Below, piece after piece: positions 17,808 to 26,382 of a stretch of DNA of 64,000 nucleotides. Position numbers and translations under genes: made by a program. The notes under the pieces are model-generated. The model saw only the letters and a list, made by a program, of their open reading frames with translations, made no database searches and had not been told where the DNA came from. The stretch lies in the NCBI RefSeq assembly GCF_963422225.1, contig NZ_OY728607.1:496001-560000 (forward strand), read 5' to 3'. Source of the stretch: Candidatus Trichorickettsia mobilis. Its GTDB lineage: Bacteria; Pseudomonadota; Alphaproteobacteria; Rickettsiales; Rickettsiaceae. The stretch's first letter is position 1. Every line of letters starts with the position of its first letter.

Positions 17808-19046
17808 ATGAAAGCTAAACTATTGAATTTTGTAGCACTTGATCTTGGCAGCAGTAAAATTGCAGCTATAGCGGCGCATATTGATAAAAAAGGTGAAATT
17901 AAAATATTAAGTCATAATTTACATCATGCCGTTGGTATTAAATCTGGAATTATTACCGACCTGCAGGCTGCTGAGTCTAGCATTATTAACGCTATTTACG
18001 CCATCGAAAAAGAATGTAACAAAAATATTAGACGAATAGCCATCTCATTATCAGGGACGGGTACCAAATCACATTATACAAATCATAAAATTAAGCTCTC
18101 CGGATCACAGATAACCATCCAGGATATTAAAAAACTATTACAAAAAATGTTAATAGAATTTAAGTTTAAAGATCAGGAAATCATCCATTATTTTCCAGTA
18201 GAATTTTTAATTGATGATCATCATATTGTTGAAAATCCGATTGGAATGTTTGGTAAAGAATTAAGTTGTAGATTACATATTATTACCGCTAACTCAAACG
18301 TATTAATTAACCTGACCAATTGCCTAGCTAAATGTCAGATTGAAGTGAGCAATATTATCTTATCAATATATGCCACTGGCATTGCTTGCTTATCAAATGA
18401 TGAAAAAAACCTTGGAGCTATTATCATCGATATAGGTGCAAAAACTACTGCTGTTGGAATTTTTTTGGCTAATAAATTAATATATTCTAATTATATCACT
18501 ATAGGAAGTTGGCACATAACCAATGATATAGCGAAAGTATTCTCTGTTAATATAAATACGGCAGAAAAGCTAAAAATATTATATGGTAGCGCCCTACTCT
18601 CACCTTTTGAAGCAGATATACCTTTACGCATCGAAGAATTTGAACCTGATAATCAATATAATCCTAATATGGTTATTAGCGTGAGTCAGTTAACTGCTGT
18701 GATCAATCCAAGAATAGAAGAAATTTTATCTATGGTTAAGCAGCAATGTGATCAAGCAGCTGTTGATCATTTAATTGCACGACGGATAGTATTAGCCGGA
18801 GGCGGTGCTGCACTTAAATCAATTAGAGAACTTGCAAGCACTGTTTTTGAAAGACCAGTACGTATCAGTAAACCTAATGGCCTAGCTGAAATTGAAACCT
18901 CTAACCTCGGAATGTATGCAACTGCTATCGGTATGGTTACTCATCACGCTCATAGGCAACAAAAGAATTCTTTGGATCTTCATAATATTAACGAAGATAG
19001 TGGCTGGTTTAAAAAAACCTTAATGTGGCTTAAGGCCAATCTCTAA
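17808..19046 (+). CDS. ftsA: Cell division protein FtsA
   Basis: 412 residues, normal size. Actin-like ATPase fold: phosphate-1 motif VALDLGSSKIAAIAA at the start, the SHS2 (1C) domain with GIKSGIITDLQAAESSIINA, phosphate-2 IIIDIGAKTTAVGIF, adenosine motif RIVLAGGGAALKSI, and a C-terminal amphipathic helix WFKKTLMWLKANL that anchors it to the membrane. FtsA ties FtsZ filaments to the inner membrane and recruits the divisome. It stands alone here, flanked by a tRNA region and by decayed sequence; ftsZ is not adjacent. Confidence 0.95.
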   Translation: MKAKLLNFVALDLGSSKIAAIAAHIDKKGEIKILSHNLHHAVGIKSGIITDLQAAESSIINAIYAIEKECNKNIRRIAISLSGTGTKSHYTNHKIKLSGSQITIQDIKKLLQKMLIEFKFKDQEIIHYFPVEFLIDDHHIVENPIGMFGKELSCRLHIITANSNVLINLTNCLAKCQIEVSNIILSIYATGIACLSNDEKNLGAIIIDIGAKTTAVGIFLANKLIYSNYITIGSWHITNDIAKVFSVNINTAEKLKILYGSALLSPFEADIPLRIEEFEPDNQYNPNMVISVSQLTAVINPRIEEILSMVKQQCDQAAVDHLIARRIVLAGGGAALKSIRELASTVFERPVRISKPNGLAEIETSNLGMYATAIGMVTHHAHRQQKNSLDLHNINEDSGWFKKTLMWLKANL

Positions 19047-19186
19047 GAGCCTGTCTGACACGTAGATATAAGAGAGGAATTTTTCAGACAAAAACGAAGT
19101 CGAGTACCCTAAGCAGTCTCTATTGTTTGTTGCGGAATGGAGACGAGAATAGTGATAGGAGTATCGAATTTAAGATCCGCAGTTAT

Positions 19187-19509
19187 TTATAAATTACTCA
19201 CATAACCAGCTGAACCTGATCCTAGTGTCCAACCACTTCCTCCATGGCCATAGTTATGTGTTATTATCTTACCATCAACAAATTCTAATGTCATCTTGGA
19301 AGAACCATGACGCATAGGACGATGGCAAACAATTCCTTACCCAGATTTTCTATTTCTAGCTTCGGTGGTGTAATTTTTCTAATTTCAGGTAATCCACTGG
19401 CCATCACTATAGCTGGTATAATGAACAGTAAAACGGAAATATCAATATGTCTTAACTTATCTAGTCTATATAAACCCATAATACACCTTGTATTGATTAG
19501 CCTTTTCAC
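19187..19509 (-). pseudogene. FAD-dependent (D-amino-acid oxidase-like) oxidoreductase relic
   Basis: A leftward N-terminal piece with a hydrophobic signal-like segment (MGLYRLDKLRHIDISVLLFI, IPAIVMASG) is joined, by frameshift and an internal deletion, to a C-terminal piece reading CHRPMRHGSSKMTLEFVDGK and HNYGHGGSGWTLGSGSAGYV, ending at 19187. The H-N-Y-G-H-G-G-S-G-W-T-L-G block is the FAD-binding signature near the C-terminus of D-amino-acid-oxidase-type enzymes. Most of the middle (the FAD domain core) is gone. Confidence 0.7.
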
Positions 19510-19661
19510 AAAAAGATATTATAATACAATTATTTAGTCGAGCGCTTTATATAATTATATTGATAGCCTATAGATTTATTCAATACAATCTATATATTTA
19601 CCTTGATTATTAATATCTATTTTGCTATTTTGTAAATTCACGGTACCTTAGAAATACTATA

Positions 19662-19770
19662 ACGACACTGGTTTGTTCCTAACCATTATCACGGACTCTT
19701 GCTTTGAGCCGGGAGTCCTGCTATTATATGATAGTGCCTTTGGCACAAAGGTAGCAGGGCATGAGTGTCG
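19662..19770. repeat. Palindrome-bounded structured element before era
   Basis: ACGACACT (19662-19669) is repeated inverted as AGTGTCGT (19763-19770). Inside, CTGCTA/TAGCAG and TGCC-TTT-GGCA form further stems. It lies in the 370-bp gene-free stretch between the oxidase relic and era and is probably a degenerate RPE-type element. Confidence 0.5.
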
Positions 19771-19881
19771 TCATGGTTTCTATGCTCCCGGCACCACAAA
19801 TTCATTGTGAACATTCATGGTTTTTGCTGTCCTGAGCTGAAATTTTGTCAGAATAGTAAGATTAATGAATAATAATAAATC

Positions 19882-20934
19882 ATGACACCAATGACACAAA
19901 AGAGTATCTCTGTTTGTATTATCGGCAAACCTAATGCTGGTAAATCATCATTGCTGAATAAGATTATTGGGCATAAAATTTCTATAGTCACCCCAAAAGT
20001 TCAAACTACCCGTTCAATGATCACTGGTATTGTAACCATCAAAGATACTCAACTTATTCTGTTTGATACCCCAGGTATATTTGAACCCTCAAGGCAGCTT
20101 GAGCGAGCAATGGTAAGATGCGCCTGGTCTAGCCTTCACGGCGCCGATCTGGTATTGCTGATTATCGATAATTTAACTCTATTCGATCAAAAAATGATTG
20201 GAATTTTTGAAAAATTACGCTCACTAAACATCAAACCGATTTTTCTTCTAAATAAAATAGATGTAAAAGAGAAACAAAAATCCCAAAATGAAGATTATTT
20301 AAAAGAACATTTTTATAATCCGGACATTTTTAAGATATCAGCTTTATCTGGAACTGGGGTGCAGGAACTAACAGACCATTTATGTATGATAGCCCCTCCT
20401 TCCCCATGGCTATATGAACAAGATGATATCACTACTCAACCTATGCGTTTCTTGGCCTCAGAAATTACTCGCGAACAATTATTTTTAACATTACGTGAGG
20501 AGTTACCGTATAACCTCACCGTCCAAACTGAAAGCTGGAATGAAGATAATAGTAAACCTCTTTCGAAACTCGCTCCTGTGGAACAAGTGCTAGAAGCATA
20601 CGGAGCGGAGAACCGCAGCGTACATAAAGTACGTGAGGATTCGAGCCTAGGAGCGACGACGCAATTGTCCACAGGAGTAGAGTTCCAAAAGAGGTCTAAT
20701 GCAATCACTATCCGACAAATCATTGTTGTATCACGTGAAAATTACAAAATTATGATTCTTGGAAAGAATGGTACAAAAATCAAAGAAATTGGCACTTTGG
20801 CACGTTTAGAAATGGAAAAATCTTTTGAGACTAAAGTACATTTATTTCTATTCGTAAAAGTTAGAGAATTATGGGAAAATATGCCGGAATTCTATAATTA
20901 TATGGGACTCAAGCTTACCAAAGAGAAAAAGTGA
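19882..20934 (+). CDS. era: GTPase Era with an in-frame palindromic-element insertion
   Basis: 350 residues, about 50 longer than most Era proteins. G domain: [16 protein letters not shown] (G1), [13 protein letters not shown] (G3), [10 protein letters not shown] (G4), [10 protein letters not shown] (G5). The KH RNA-binding domain follows: [20 protein letters not shown], then [20 protein letters not shown] and [12 protein letters not shown]. Between its first strand (TESWNEDN) and NAITIRQ sit about 47 foreign residues (225-271, including [20 protein letters not shown]) encoded by an RPE at 20556-20696. The frame stays open, so Era is probably functional with a surface loop. Era binds 16S rRNA and checks small-subunit assembly. 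Confidence 0.93.
   Translation: MTPMTQKSISVCIIGKPNAGKSSLLNKIIGHKISIVTPKVQTTRSMITGIVTIKDTQLILFDTPGIFEPSRQLERAMVRCAWSSLHGADLVLLIIDNLTLFDQKMIGIFEKLRSLNIKPIFLLNKIDVKEKQKSQNEDYLKEHFYNPDIFKISALSGTGVQELTDHLCMIAPPSPWLYEQDDITTQPMRFLASEITREQLFLTLREELPYNLTVQTESWNEDNSKPLSKLAPVEQVLEAYGAENRSVHKVREDSSLGATTQLSTGVEFQKRSNAITIRQIIVVSRENYKIMILGKNGTKIKEIGTLARLEMEKSFETKVHLFLFVKVRELWENMPEFYNYMGLKLTKEKK
20556..20696. repeat. Rickettsia palindromic element (RPE) inside era
   Basis: 141 bp (47 codons). Left tip ACCTCTTTCGAAACTCGCTC matches the inverted right tip ACCTCTTTTGGAACTCTACT; both arms continue into CCTGTGGA. The core GTGCTAGAAGCATACGGAGC and TACGTGAG also occurs in the element at 54184-54308. The tips equal the ends of the resident IS5-like element (GACCTCTTTCGAAACT), and TA flanks both sides. 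Confidence 0.85.
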
Positions 20935-20997
20935 GAATAAGCAAAGTAGGCCTCTATTGGAGCCTTTTAATCGAGAGTGTTTAGAACCCATATGCTA

Positions 20998-21190
20998 TCA
21001 AGTTAACGCAAGTTGCCAATTAAAATGGTCAGAAACTCCCGTTTCTACGTCTTGCTTGAGACCATTTAACAGACCGTCATTGCGAGGCGTAAACCGAAGC
21101 AATCCAGAAAGACAACCCTTTTATAAACGGATTGCCACGGTTCACTAACGTGACCTCGCAATAACGGTTCGTATCGTCTCTTTTCCTTAA
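20998..21190. repeat. Composite repeats between era and uspA
   Basis: AGTTAACGCAAGTTGCCAAT at 21000 belongs to the GCGAGTTGCCAATTAAAAT family (also at 25709, 45160, 49620, 58206 and 58325). Next, 21073-21167 is a GTCATTGCGAGG-type palindrome: CCGTCATTGCGAGG at the left, CCTCGCAATAACGG at the right, with GCAATCC/GGATTGCC inside. Confidence 0.8.
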
Positions 21191-21219
21191 CTTGACGCCG
21201 TTTCCGCGAATACTTTCGA

Positions 21220-21651
21220 TTAATCTTCTCGCACCACCAATACCGAAACACCAGCATGCCTTACTATTTTAGAAGCATTTGGTCCAAGCATATAATCTCT
21301 AAGTTGAGGCCTAACTGCAGACACAATAATTAAATCAGCTTTAATTTCACTAGCATATTGAATGACTTTATCATAAACCGCTCCACGATCAACACGAAAA
21401 TTTACCTTCATATCTTGTGGAAGATATTGCTGAATTAATGCTTGAATTTGCTCCTCATACTTCTTTTTTTGATCTTTGCTCCAATTTTTAGGCAAATAAT
21501 CTTCTATAACTTTCATACCAAAATCTGGGATAATATGAATAAAATTTAATGTTGCATCAAAAGCTTGCACAAAATTAATTGCCACTGGCAATATAGCTTT
21601 AACTGATTGTTTATCTGCTAAATCTATAGGTATTATAATATTCTTGAACAT
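21220..21651 (-). CDS. Universal stress protein (UspA family)
   Basis: 143 residues, one Usp domain. MFKNIIIPIDLADKQSVKAI is the usual first strand with the Asp; the C-terminal LGPNASKIVRHAGVSVLVVR is the family ending, where ATP-binding members have G-(2)-G-(9)-G-S/T; here it is LGPNAS, slightly changed, so ATP binding is uncertain. Cytoplasmic stress adaptor. Transcribed with the symporter gene 13 nt upstream. Confidence 0.87.
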   Translation of the reverse strand: MFKNIIIPIDLADKQSVKAILPVAINFVQAFDATLNFIHIIPDFGMKVIEDYLPKNWSKDQKKKYEEQIQALIQQYLPQDMKVNFRVDRGAVYDKVIQYASEIKADLIIVSAVRPQLRDYMLGPNASKIVRHAGVSVLVVRED

Positions 21652-21664
21652 ATATACTCTAGTT

Positions 21665-22888
21665 TTATGAGAAATATTTTTGTTTATCTAAAGTACCCTC
21701 ACTATGATCAACGATTAAGGTAATGGTGGCATCACCTGTAATATTAATCGTGGTACGCAACATATCTAATATTCTATCAATTCCTGCTAAAATAGCTACA
21801 CCTTCTATTGGTAAATTTACTGAAGATAATACCATTGGTAACATAATTAGCGAAGCCCCTGGAATACCGGCGCCGCCTATAGAACCAAGCGTTGCTGTAA
21901 TCACAATCACCACATAATCATGTGGCGCTAAAGTAACACCCATCATTTGAGCAAAGAATATAGTGCATAAGCCAAGGTTAATTGCAAACCCATCCATATT
22001 GATAGAAGCTCCAAGTGGCAATACAAAAGATGTACTCGATTCAGATACACCCATACGCTCTCTACATACTTGCATCGTTGTTGGTAGCGTTGCTTTACTA
22101 CTTGAGGTCGAGAAAGCTACAACCTGATATTCTAAACTTTTTCTATAAAATGGCATCGGTGAAATTCGGCAACAAACATATATCAACACTCCAAATATCA
22201 AATATTGACACACCATAGCCATACTTACAGCCATTACTAATTTCGACAGGCTAATCATTACCCCTATACCTTGTGTACCAACTACCCAAGCTGTAAGCGC
22301 AAAAGCACCATATGGAGATAATAGCATAATGCAGGAAATCATTCTTAGAACCATTTTAGAAATAGCATGGCACAAATCTTTAATTTTTTCAGCACCTGTT
22401 CCTATTGTATTGATAGTAAAACCAGTAAATATCGCAAAGAATACTACTTGCAATACATTGCCTTCTGCAAATGCTCCCATAACATTATCAGGCACCATAT
22501 TTATAAACATTTTGACAATATCAAACGATTTTGCTTCAATATTATTATTAGCTACTGCGCCAAAGTCAATATGCACCCCCTCGCCCGGTTTAATTACCAG
22601 CGCTACAGTAATACCAAATAACACTGCAAAAAAAGTTGTACCCCAAAATGCTACTACAGCCTTCATTCCCACTCTACCTAAAGAGCTTGGATCACTCATA
22701 CTAGTAATACCAGAAACTAAACTAAAAAAAATTAATGGCACAATTACCATTTTAATCATCCGCAAAAAAACATCACCAACTGGCTTAATATAAGTAACGT
22801 ATCCGGGAGCACTTAACCCGAATACTATACCCAGAATTAATCCTAAGATTACTTTGTGCCAGAGCTTTAATGTCATAGTATATCTCAT
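21665..22888 (-). CDS. gltP: Dicarboxylate/amino acid:cation symporter (DAACS, GltP/DctA type)
   Basis: 407 residues with about eight membrane spans and two re-entrant hairpins. Family motifs: FSTSSSKATLPTTM (HP1 serine-rich), FVLPLGASINMDGFAINLGL (TM7 NMDG) and the HP2 region GGAGIPGASLIMLPMVL. It imports glutamate/aspartate or C4-dicarboxylates with H+ or Na+, important for an organism living on host TCA-cycle compounds. The start ATG (22888) overlaps the cutA stop by four bases; a second ATG four codons on (MTLKLWHKV) is also possible. Probable operon queD-cutA-gltP-uspA. Confidence 0.92.
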   Translation of the reverse strand: MRYTMTLKLWHKVILGLILGIVFGLSAPGYVTYIKPVGDVFLRMIKMVIVPLIFFSLVSGITSMSDPSSLGRVGMKAVVAFWGTTFFAVLFGITVALVIKPGEGVHIDFGAVANNNIEAKSFDIVKMFINMVPDNVMGAFAEGNVLQVVFFAIFTGFTINTIGTGAEKIKDLCHAISKMVLRMISCIMLLSPYGAFALTAWVVGTQGIGVMISLSKLVMAVSMAMVCQYLIFGVLIYVCCRISPMPFYRKSLEYQVVAFSTSSSKATLPTTMQVCRERMGVSESSTSFVLPLGASINMDGFAINLGLCTIFFAQMMGVTLAPHDYVVIVITATLGSIGGAGIPGASLIMLPMVLSSVNLPIEGVAILAGIDRILDMLRTTINITGDATITLIVDHSEGTLDKQKYFS

Positions 22889-23202
22889 TTTTTAAATGTA
22901 CCAGTTACCCAATCTAAATAAGGTTGAAAACCGTCAGTAATATTAAATTTTATAATTTGTGGTAATTGATAATTATGTATAGCGATAATTGCTTGTTCTA
23001 TTTGTTGATAATTGCTTGACTTGGCTTTAATCATTAATCGAAATTCTTTTTCATTATCTATCTTACCATCCCACTTAAAAATACTTTTTACTTCATCAAT
23101 TTGCACACAGGCAGCTAAATCACTGAGGACTAACTCTTGAGCTAGTTGCTCCGCTATCTCTTTTAAGTTAGTAGTAGTTAGAATTATGCATACCTGTTCC
23201 AT
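22885..23202 (-). CDS. cutA: CutA-like divalent-cation tolerance protein
   Basis: From ATG 23202 (TAATG overlap with the queD stop) the product is 105 residues, the normal CutA length; the longer open frame upstream only reads into queD. EQVCIILTTTNLKEIAEQLA, LAACVQIDEVKSIFKWDGKI and the ending QPYLDWVTGTFK match the trimeric ferredoxin-like CutA1 fold, including the E/K-x-F-x-W-x-G-K-I segment. The role of CutA in bacteria is uncertain (once linked to copper tolerance). Confidence 0.9.
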   Translation of the reverse strand: MEQVCIILTTTNLKEIAEQLAQELVLSDLAACVQIDEVKSIFKWDGKIDNEKEFRLMIKAKSSNYQQIEQAIIAIHNYQLPQIIKFNITDGFQPYLDWVTGTFKK

Positions 23203-23618
23203 TAGACCTCTACAAAACAATTTGGGGTTTCAAATAATTTTAGCTTAACTATTTGGAAACTACTCTCAGTAAACAATTTAGGCATCACCTCCATTTTCAA
23301 ATGCAAGGCAATGTTTTCTGCTGTTGGGTTATTTGCTAAATAATAAATTTTTTGCCCGGTATATTCAGCAATGGATTGACCAAGAATTTTATCTTTGCTG
23401 GATAAAATTACATTATGATCAAAATTATCATCAGTCCAACCTTTGACTATATTTTTTATTAGGCTAAAATCTACCACCATCCCTAGATCATTTAGTACTT
23501 CTGTCTGAGCAGTCACCTCCAACACATAACGATGACCATGTAAAAATTTACATTTACTATGATGATCAATAACTCGATGCCCGGCATCAAATTCTATTCT
23601 GCGAGTACAACTTATCAT
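23202..23618 (-). CDS. queD: QueD, 6-carboxytetrahydropterin synthase
   Basis: 138 residues. Zinc ligands are visible: H14 (FDAGHRV) and H29/H31 (CKFLHGHRY), with the catalytic Cys of the CKFLHGH motif. [25 protein letters not shown] and [11 protein letters not shown] are further family signatures, with a C-terminal [11 protein letters not shown]. QueD makes 6-carboxy-5,6,7,8-tetrahydropterin, the second step toward the queuosine precursor preQ0. Rickettsiales often keep an incomplete set of queuosine genes. Stop overlaps the cutA start. Confidence 0.92.
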   Translation of the reverse strand: MISCTRRIEFDAGHRVIDHHSKCKFLHGHRYVLEVTAQTEVLNDLGMVVDFSLIKNIVKGWTDDNFDHNVILSSKDKILGQSIAEYTGQKIYYLANNPTAENIALHLKMEVMPKLFTESSFQIVKLKLFETPNCFVEV

Positions 23619-23652
23619 ATCGTATAATATTATTAAGATTTTAGCAATAAAA

Positions 23653-24717
23653 TTAACCAGTAATTATTGATTTATCGATTCCTAAATACTGAAAAGCACT
23701 TAAGGTAATTACCCTACCTCTTGATGTACGTTGTAATAGGCCTATTTGCATTAAATATGGTTCTATAGTTTCTTCAATGGCATCTCGATGTTCCGATAAT
23801 GCCGCAGCAATAGTTTCAATACCTACTGGTCCACCATCATAGTGCATGGCAATAAATTTTAAATAGCGATAATCATTACTATCTAACCCAACTTTATCTA
23901 CTTCTAAACGATTTAATGCTGAATCTGCAAGTATGGCATTAACCTCAGTAACACCATCTACTAACGCAAAATCACAAATTCGTTTCAATAGCCTTAATGC
24001 AATTCTAGGCGTTCCTCGCGCACGTTTTGCAATCTCAGCAGCTCCATCATCAACTAAATTAATATTTAATAGTGAACCACCTCTAACTACGATCTGCTTT
24101 AATTCGTTTAATTCGTAAAAATTTAACCGCAAAGGAATTCCAAATCGATCACGCAATGGGCTACTAAGTAAACCAAGTCTTGTGGTCGCCCCTACCAAAG
24201 TAAAATGCGGCAAGTTAATTCTTACTGATCTAGCTGTTGTACCTTCACCAATAATGATATCTAAAGCAAAATCTTCCATTGCGGAATATAATATTTCTTC
24301 AACATTAGTATTTAAGCGATGAATTTCATCGATAAACAAAACATCATTTTCTTGTAAATTGGTTAATATTGCCGCTAAATCAGCAGCTTTGGATAGAGCA
24401 GGACCAGAAACTGATTTTAAATTAACCCCCATTTCTTTAGCTATAATAGCGGCCAGTGTAGTCTTACCAAGACCTGGAGGACCATAAAACAAAGTATGAT
24501 CTAATGATTCCTTACGACTCCTGGCTGCTTGAATAAATATTGATAAATTCTCTTTAATTTTTTGCTGCCCAACAAAATCTTTTAAATAACTAGGTCTTAA
24601 AGATGATTCTTGATCATTTGGCTGTGATTCTGTCGACAAAATATTATTATTAGACACTAGTATGTTACTCCGTAATCCATTACGAGTTTTAGTTGAATAG
24701 ACGAAGGTCAAAATCAA
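23653..24717 (-). CDS. ruvB: RuvB, Holliday-junction branch-migration ATPase
   Basis: AAA+ protein with Walker [18 protein letters not shown], Walker [17 protein letters not shown], sensor 1 [20 protein letters not shown], and the C-terminal winged helix with [20 protein letters not shown]. The ATG at 24717 lies inside a dispersed repeat (complement of GAATAGACGAAGGTCAAAAT) and adds about 20 residues foreign to RuvB; GTG at 24657 ([12 protein letters not shown]) gives 334 residues, closer to the family length, and is my preferred start. With RuvA and RuvC it migrates and resolves recombination junctions. A 255-bp repeat-filled gap separates it from ruvA. Confidence 0.94.
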   Translation of the reverse strand: MILTFVYSTKTRNGLRSNILVSNNNILSTESQPNDQESSLRPSYLKDFVGQQKIKENLSIFIQAARSRKESLDHTLFYGPPGLGKTTLAAIIAKEMGVNLKSVSGPALSKAADLAAILTNLQENDVLFIDEIHRLNTNVEEILYSAMEDFALDIIIGEGTTARSVRINLPHFTLVGATTRLGLLSSPLRDRFGIPLRLNFYELNELKQIVVRGGSLLNINLVDDGAAEIAKRARGTPRIALRLLKRICDFALVDGVTEVNAILADSALNRLEVDKVGLDSNDYRYLKFIAMHYDGGPVGIETIAAALSEHRDAIEETIEPYLMQIGLLQRTSRGRVITLSAFQYLGIDKSIITG

Positions 24718-24940
24718 GCGAGAATGTTCAAAGAACCATACACACCAAGTTTAAGGGAAATTGATGCTCAATCGTCATTGCGAGGGAGCGCAGCTGCCGT
24801 AGCACTCCAGTTAAATAGTCTTTCACATTTTCTGGATTGCCACGGGAGCAAAGCTCCCTCGCAATGACGACATAGGTGCTAAGCAAAACTGTTTATATTG
24901 TCTCTTTTTCCTTAACTACGCGTATGGTTCAAAGAACTGT
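24692..24940. repeat. Nested palindromic repeats between ruvA and ruvB
   Basis: 24692-24718 is one arm (TTGAATAGACGAAGGTCAAA) of the element seen at 54184-54308. 24724-24926 is bounded by TGTTCAAAGAACCATAC and its inverse GTATGGTTCAAAGAAC. Inside, 24773-24869 is a full GTCATTGCGAGG palindrome with GAGGGAGCGCAGCTGCC and CTGGATTGCCACGGGAGC. Confidence 0.85.
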
Positions 24941-24972
24941 AAATCTAATACAACACCGCTAATTCGATAAGC

Positions 24973-25557
24973 TTAACGAGTATATTTAAAAGCTAATCTA
25001 ATCAACTCATCTATCGAAACATCAGGCTGTGAAACTAAAACTGTACTTACTATATTTTGGGCTTCGGTTTTGTTAATTCCTAAATTTACTAAAGCTGATA
25101 TCGCATCCATCGCAATATTATTGTTACCATTACCACTTATATCCTCAAGTGATATAGGCATACCTGGCAATTTATCCTTTAATTCAATAATAATTCTTTC
25201 AGCCATTTTTGCACCTACTCCTGTAACGGCCTTAAATATATCTTTATCTCGCGCACTAATTGAAATACTAATTTGATAAGGAGTAAGATGAGATAGAATA
25301 GCTAATGCTAACCTTGGCCCTATGCCATTAACTGACAATAGCATATTAAAAGTATGTTTTTCATCTATCGATAAAAATCCGTAAAGATTTATGTGATCTT
25401 CCCTAACATGAGTCTCAATAAAAAATTGATAATATTCATTCTCAATTAAATTAGATAAATTTTTTGTTGAACAATATACTAAATACCCTACCCCGCTTAC
25501 ATCTACTATTACATGATCATCAGCACATGATACTTTACCGCGTAATCTGCCTATCAT
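24973..25557 (-). CDS. ruvA: RuvA, Holliday-junction-binding subunit
   Basis: 194 residues. N-terminal OB fold (MIGRLRGKVSCADDHVIVDV, VGYLVYC, REDHINLYGFLSIDEKHTFN), two helix-hairpin-helix motifs (LLSVNGIGPRLALAILS and FKAVTGVGAKMAERIIIELK) and the C-terminal UBA-like domain III (DAISALVNLGINKTEAQ) that contacts RuvB. Forms a tetramer on four-way junctions. Complete. Confidence 0.95.
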   Translation of the reverse strand: MIGRLRGKVSCADDHVIVDVSGVGYLVYCSTKNLSNLIENEYYQFFIETHVREDHINLYGFLSIDEKHTFNMLLSVNGIGPRLALAILSHLTPYQISISISARDKDIFKAVTGVGAKMAERIIIELKDKLPGMPISLEDISGNGNNNIAMDAISALVNLGINKTEAQNIVSTVLVSQPDVSIDELIRLAFKYTR

Positions 25558-25689
25558 TTAGTCAACTATTGTTATTAATGCATATACTCAAGCAATGATA
25601 ATAGCAACCAATCATACTTAAAGCAACTAAACATACAACTTTTTAAAGTATATTAAAATATAAAATGTACTAGCTAGTTACGTTATAGC

Positions 25690-25790
25690 TTTCCAGTAAT
25701 TTTAAAGTAACGCGAGTTGCCAATTAAAATACTTTTTAAACACTACAGAGGCCAGTTCCAGTAGTCTGAGCTGCGTTCCCTCGCAATTGT
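25690..25790. repeat. Truncated GCGAGTTGCCAATTAAAAT repeat
   Basis: AACGCGAGTTGCCAATTAAA followed by ACTTTTTAAACACTACAGAG and GGCCAGTTCCAG is nearly the same as 58206-58262, but the inverted right arm is missing; it stops at CCCTCGCAATTG. Confidence 0.75.
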
Positions 25791-25805
25791 AAAAAAAGAA
25801 TATGG

Positions 25806-25990
25806 TATAATGAAGATAAGAGGGAAAGAACTTCTCTAAGATTAAGAGAGGAGTTCGCGGGCGTAAGCGACCGTTTCGCAATAGGTTGTTATAACCGTGT
25901 CGTCATCAAGGTACTTTAGCCCTTTCCCTCGAAACGTTTGAATAGTTGCTAGGGTTATAACGCCAGGTTACAATCGAAAACAAACTCAAA
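25806..25990 (+). ncRNA. Candidate structured RNA, identity unknown
   Basis: A TATAAT box at 25806-25811 is followed by strongly pairing sequence. GAGGGAAAG (25820-25828) pairs perfectly with CTTTCCCTC (25922-25930), closing about 110 nt. Inside, 25829-25837 pairs with 25847-25855 (AACTTCTCT with AGAGGAGTT), and GC-GTAA-GC (25861-25868) is a GNRA-type hairpin. Next, GTTTG (25936-25940) and CAAAC (25981-25985) could close a second domain around GGGTTATAAC. G+C is above the surroundings. I found no match to RNase P, tmRNA, SRP or obvious 6S features. The strand is inferred from the promoter-like box. Confidence 0.4.
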
Positions 25991-26012
25991 AATCTCGAGG
26001 TACTTATGACTC

Positions 26013-26130
26013 ACTCGCTAAAATTACTTTTATGCAATAGATCGTACACAACGTAAAATGCCAATTTTAAGTTATTCTTACAATAGAACATAGGGACAAA
26101 AAATTGAAACTAATGTCTGTGAATCTCACA
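26013..26130. repeat. 70-bp repeat joined to an IS481 end
   Basis: 26013-26082 is the inverse copy of 12670-12742 (CTCGCTAAAATTACTTTTAT, CGTAAAATGCCAATTTTAA). Immediately after, 26100-26130 (AATTGAAACTAATGTCTGTG, AATCTCACA) equals the IS481 terminus at 13780-13810. Beyond 26130 a P-type ATPase fragment begins. Confidence 0.7.
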
Positions 26131-26319
26131 ATTTTGGTAACATGATCAGCATGGCTTTAGCTGCTCCATTCCTTCCATTTCTACATATGTTACCACTACA
26201 GCTTCTTATTAACAACCTTTTATACGACATCTCAGAAATTCCTCTTCCTTTTGATAATGTTGAAGAAGATTATCTAAAAAAATCACATCAGCTTAAAATA
26301 AAATCAATATATAAATTTA
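26131..26319 (+). pseudogene. MgtA-type P-type ATPase, internal membrane-domain fragment (inverted)
   Basis: Rightward frame: FGNMISMALAAPFLPFLHML, PLQLLINNLLYDISEIPLPF, DNVEEDYLKKSHQLKIKSIY. This is the transmembrane 5-8 region of class IIIB Mg2+ ATPases (compare FLPFLPMLP.Q.LL.NLLYD and DNVD.EYL.KP). It starts right at an IS481 end and stops at the transposon end (26320). The rest of what appears to be the same gene is on the opposite strand beyond the transposon (29831-31745). Confidence 0.78.
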
Positions 26320-26382
26320 GGTAATTATCCCTTGACAACAAGTAAGAAAAAATCTATACCTGATTAAGTACAAAAAGTATAG

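Noticed and set aside
22329..22793. 154-codon rightward open frame
   Set aside because: It lies wholly antisense to the dicarboxylate symporter gene and has low-complexity composition; a shadow frame.
25806..25990. RNase P RNA, tmRNA, SRP RNA or 6S RNA as identity of the structured candidate
   Set aside because: The GAGGAAAGUCC and ACAGAA cores of RNase P, the tag and tRNA-like end of tmRNA and the GGAAG-type SRP loop are absent; a 6S-like pairing of both ends was not seen.
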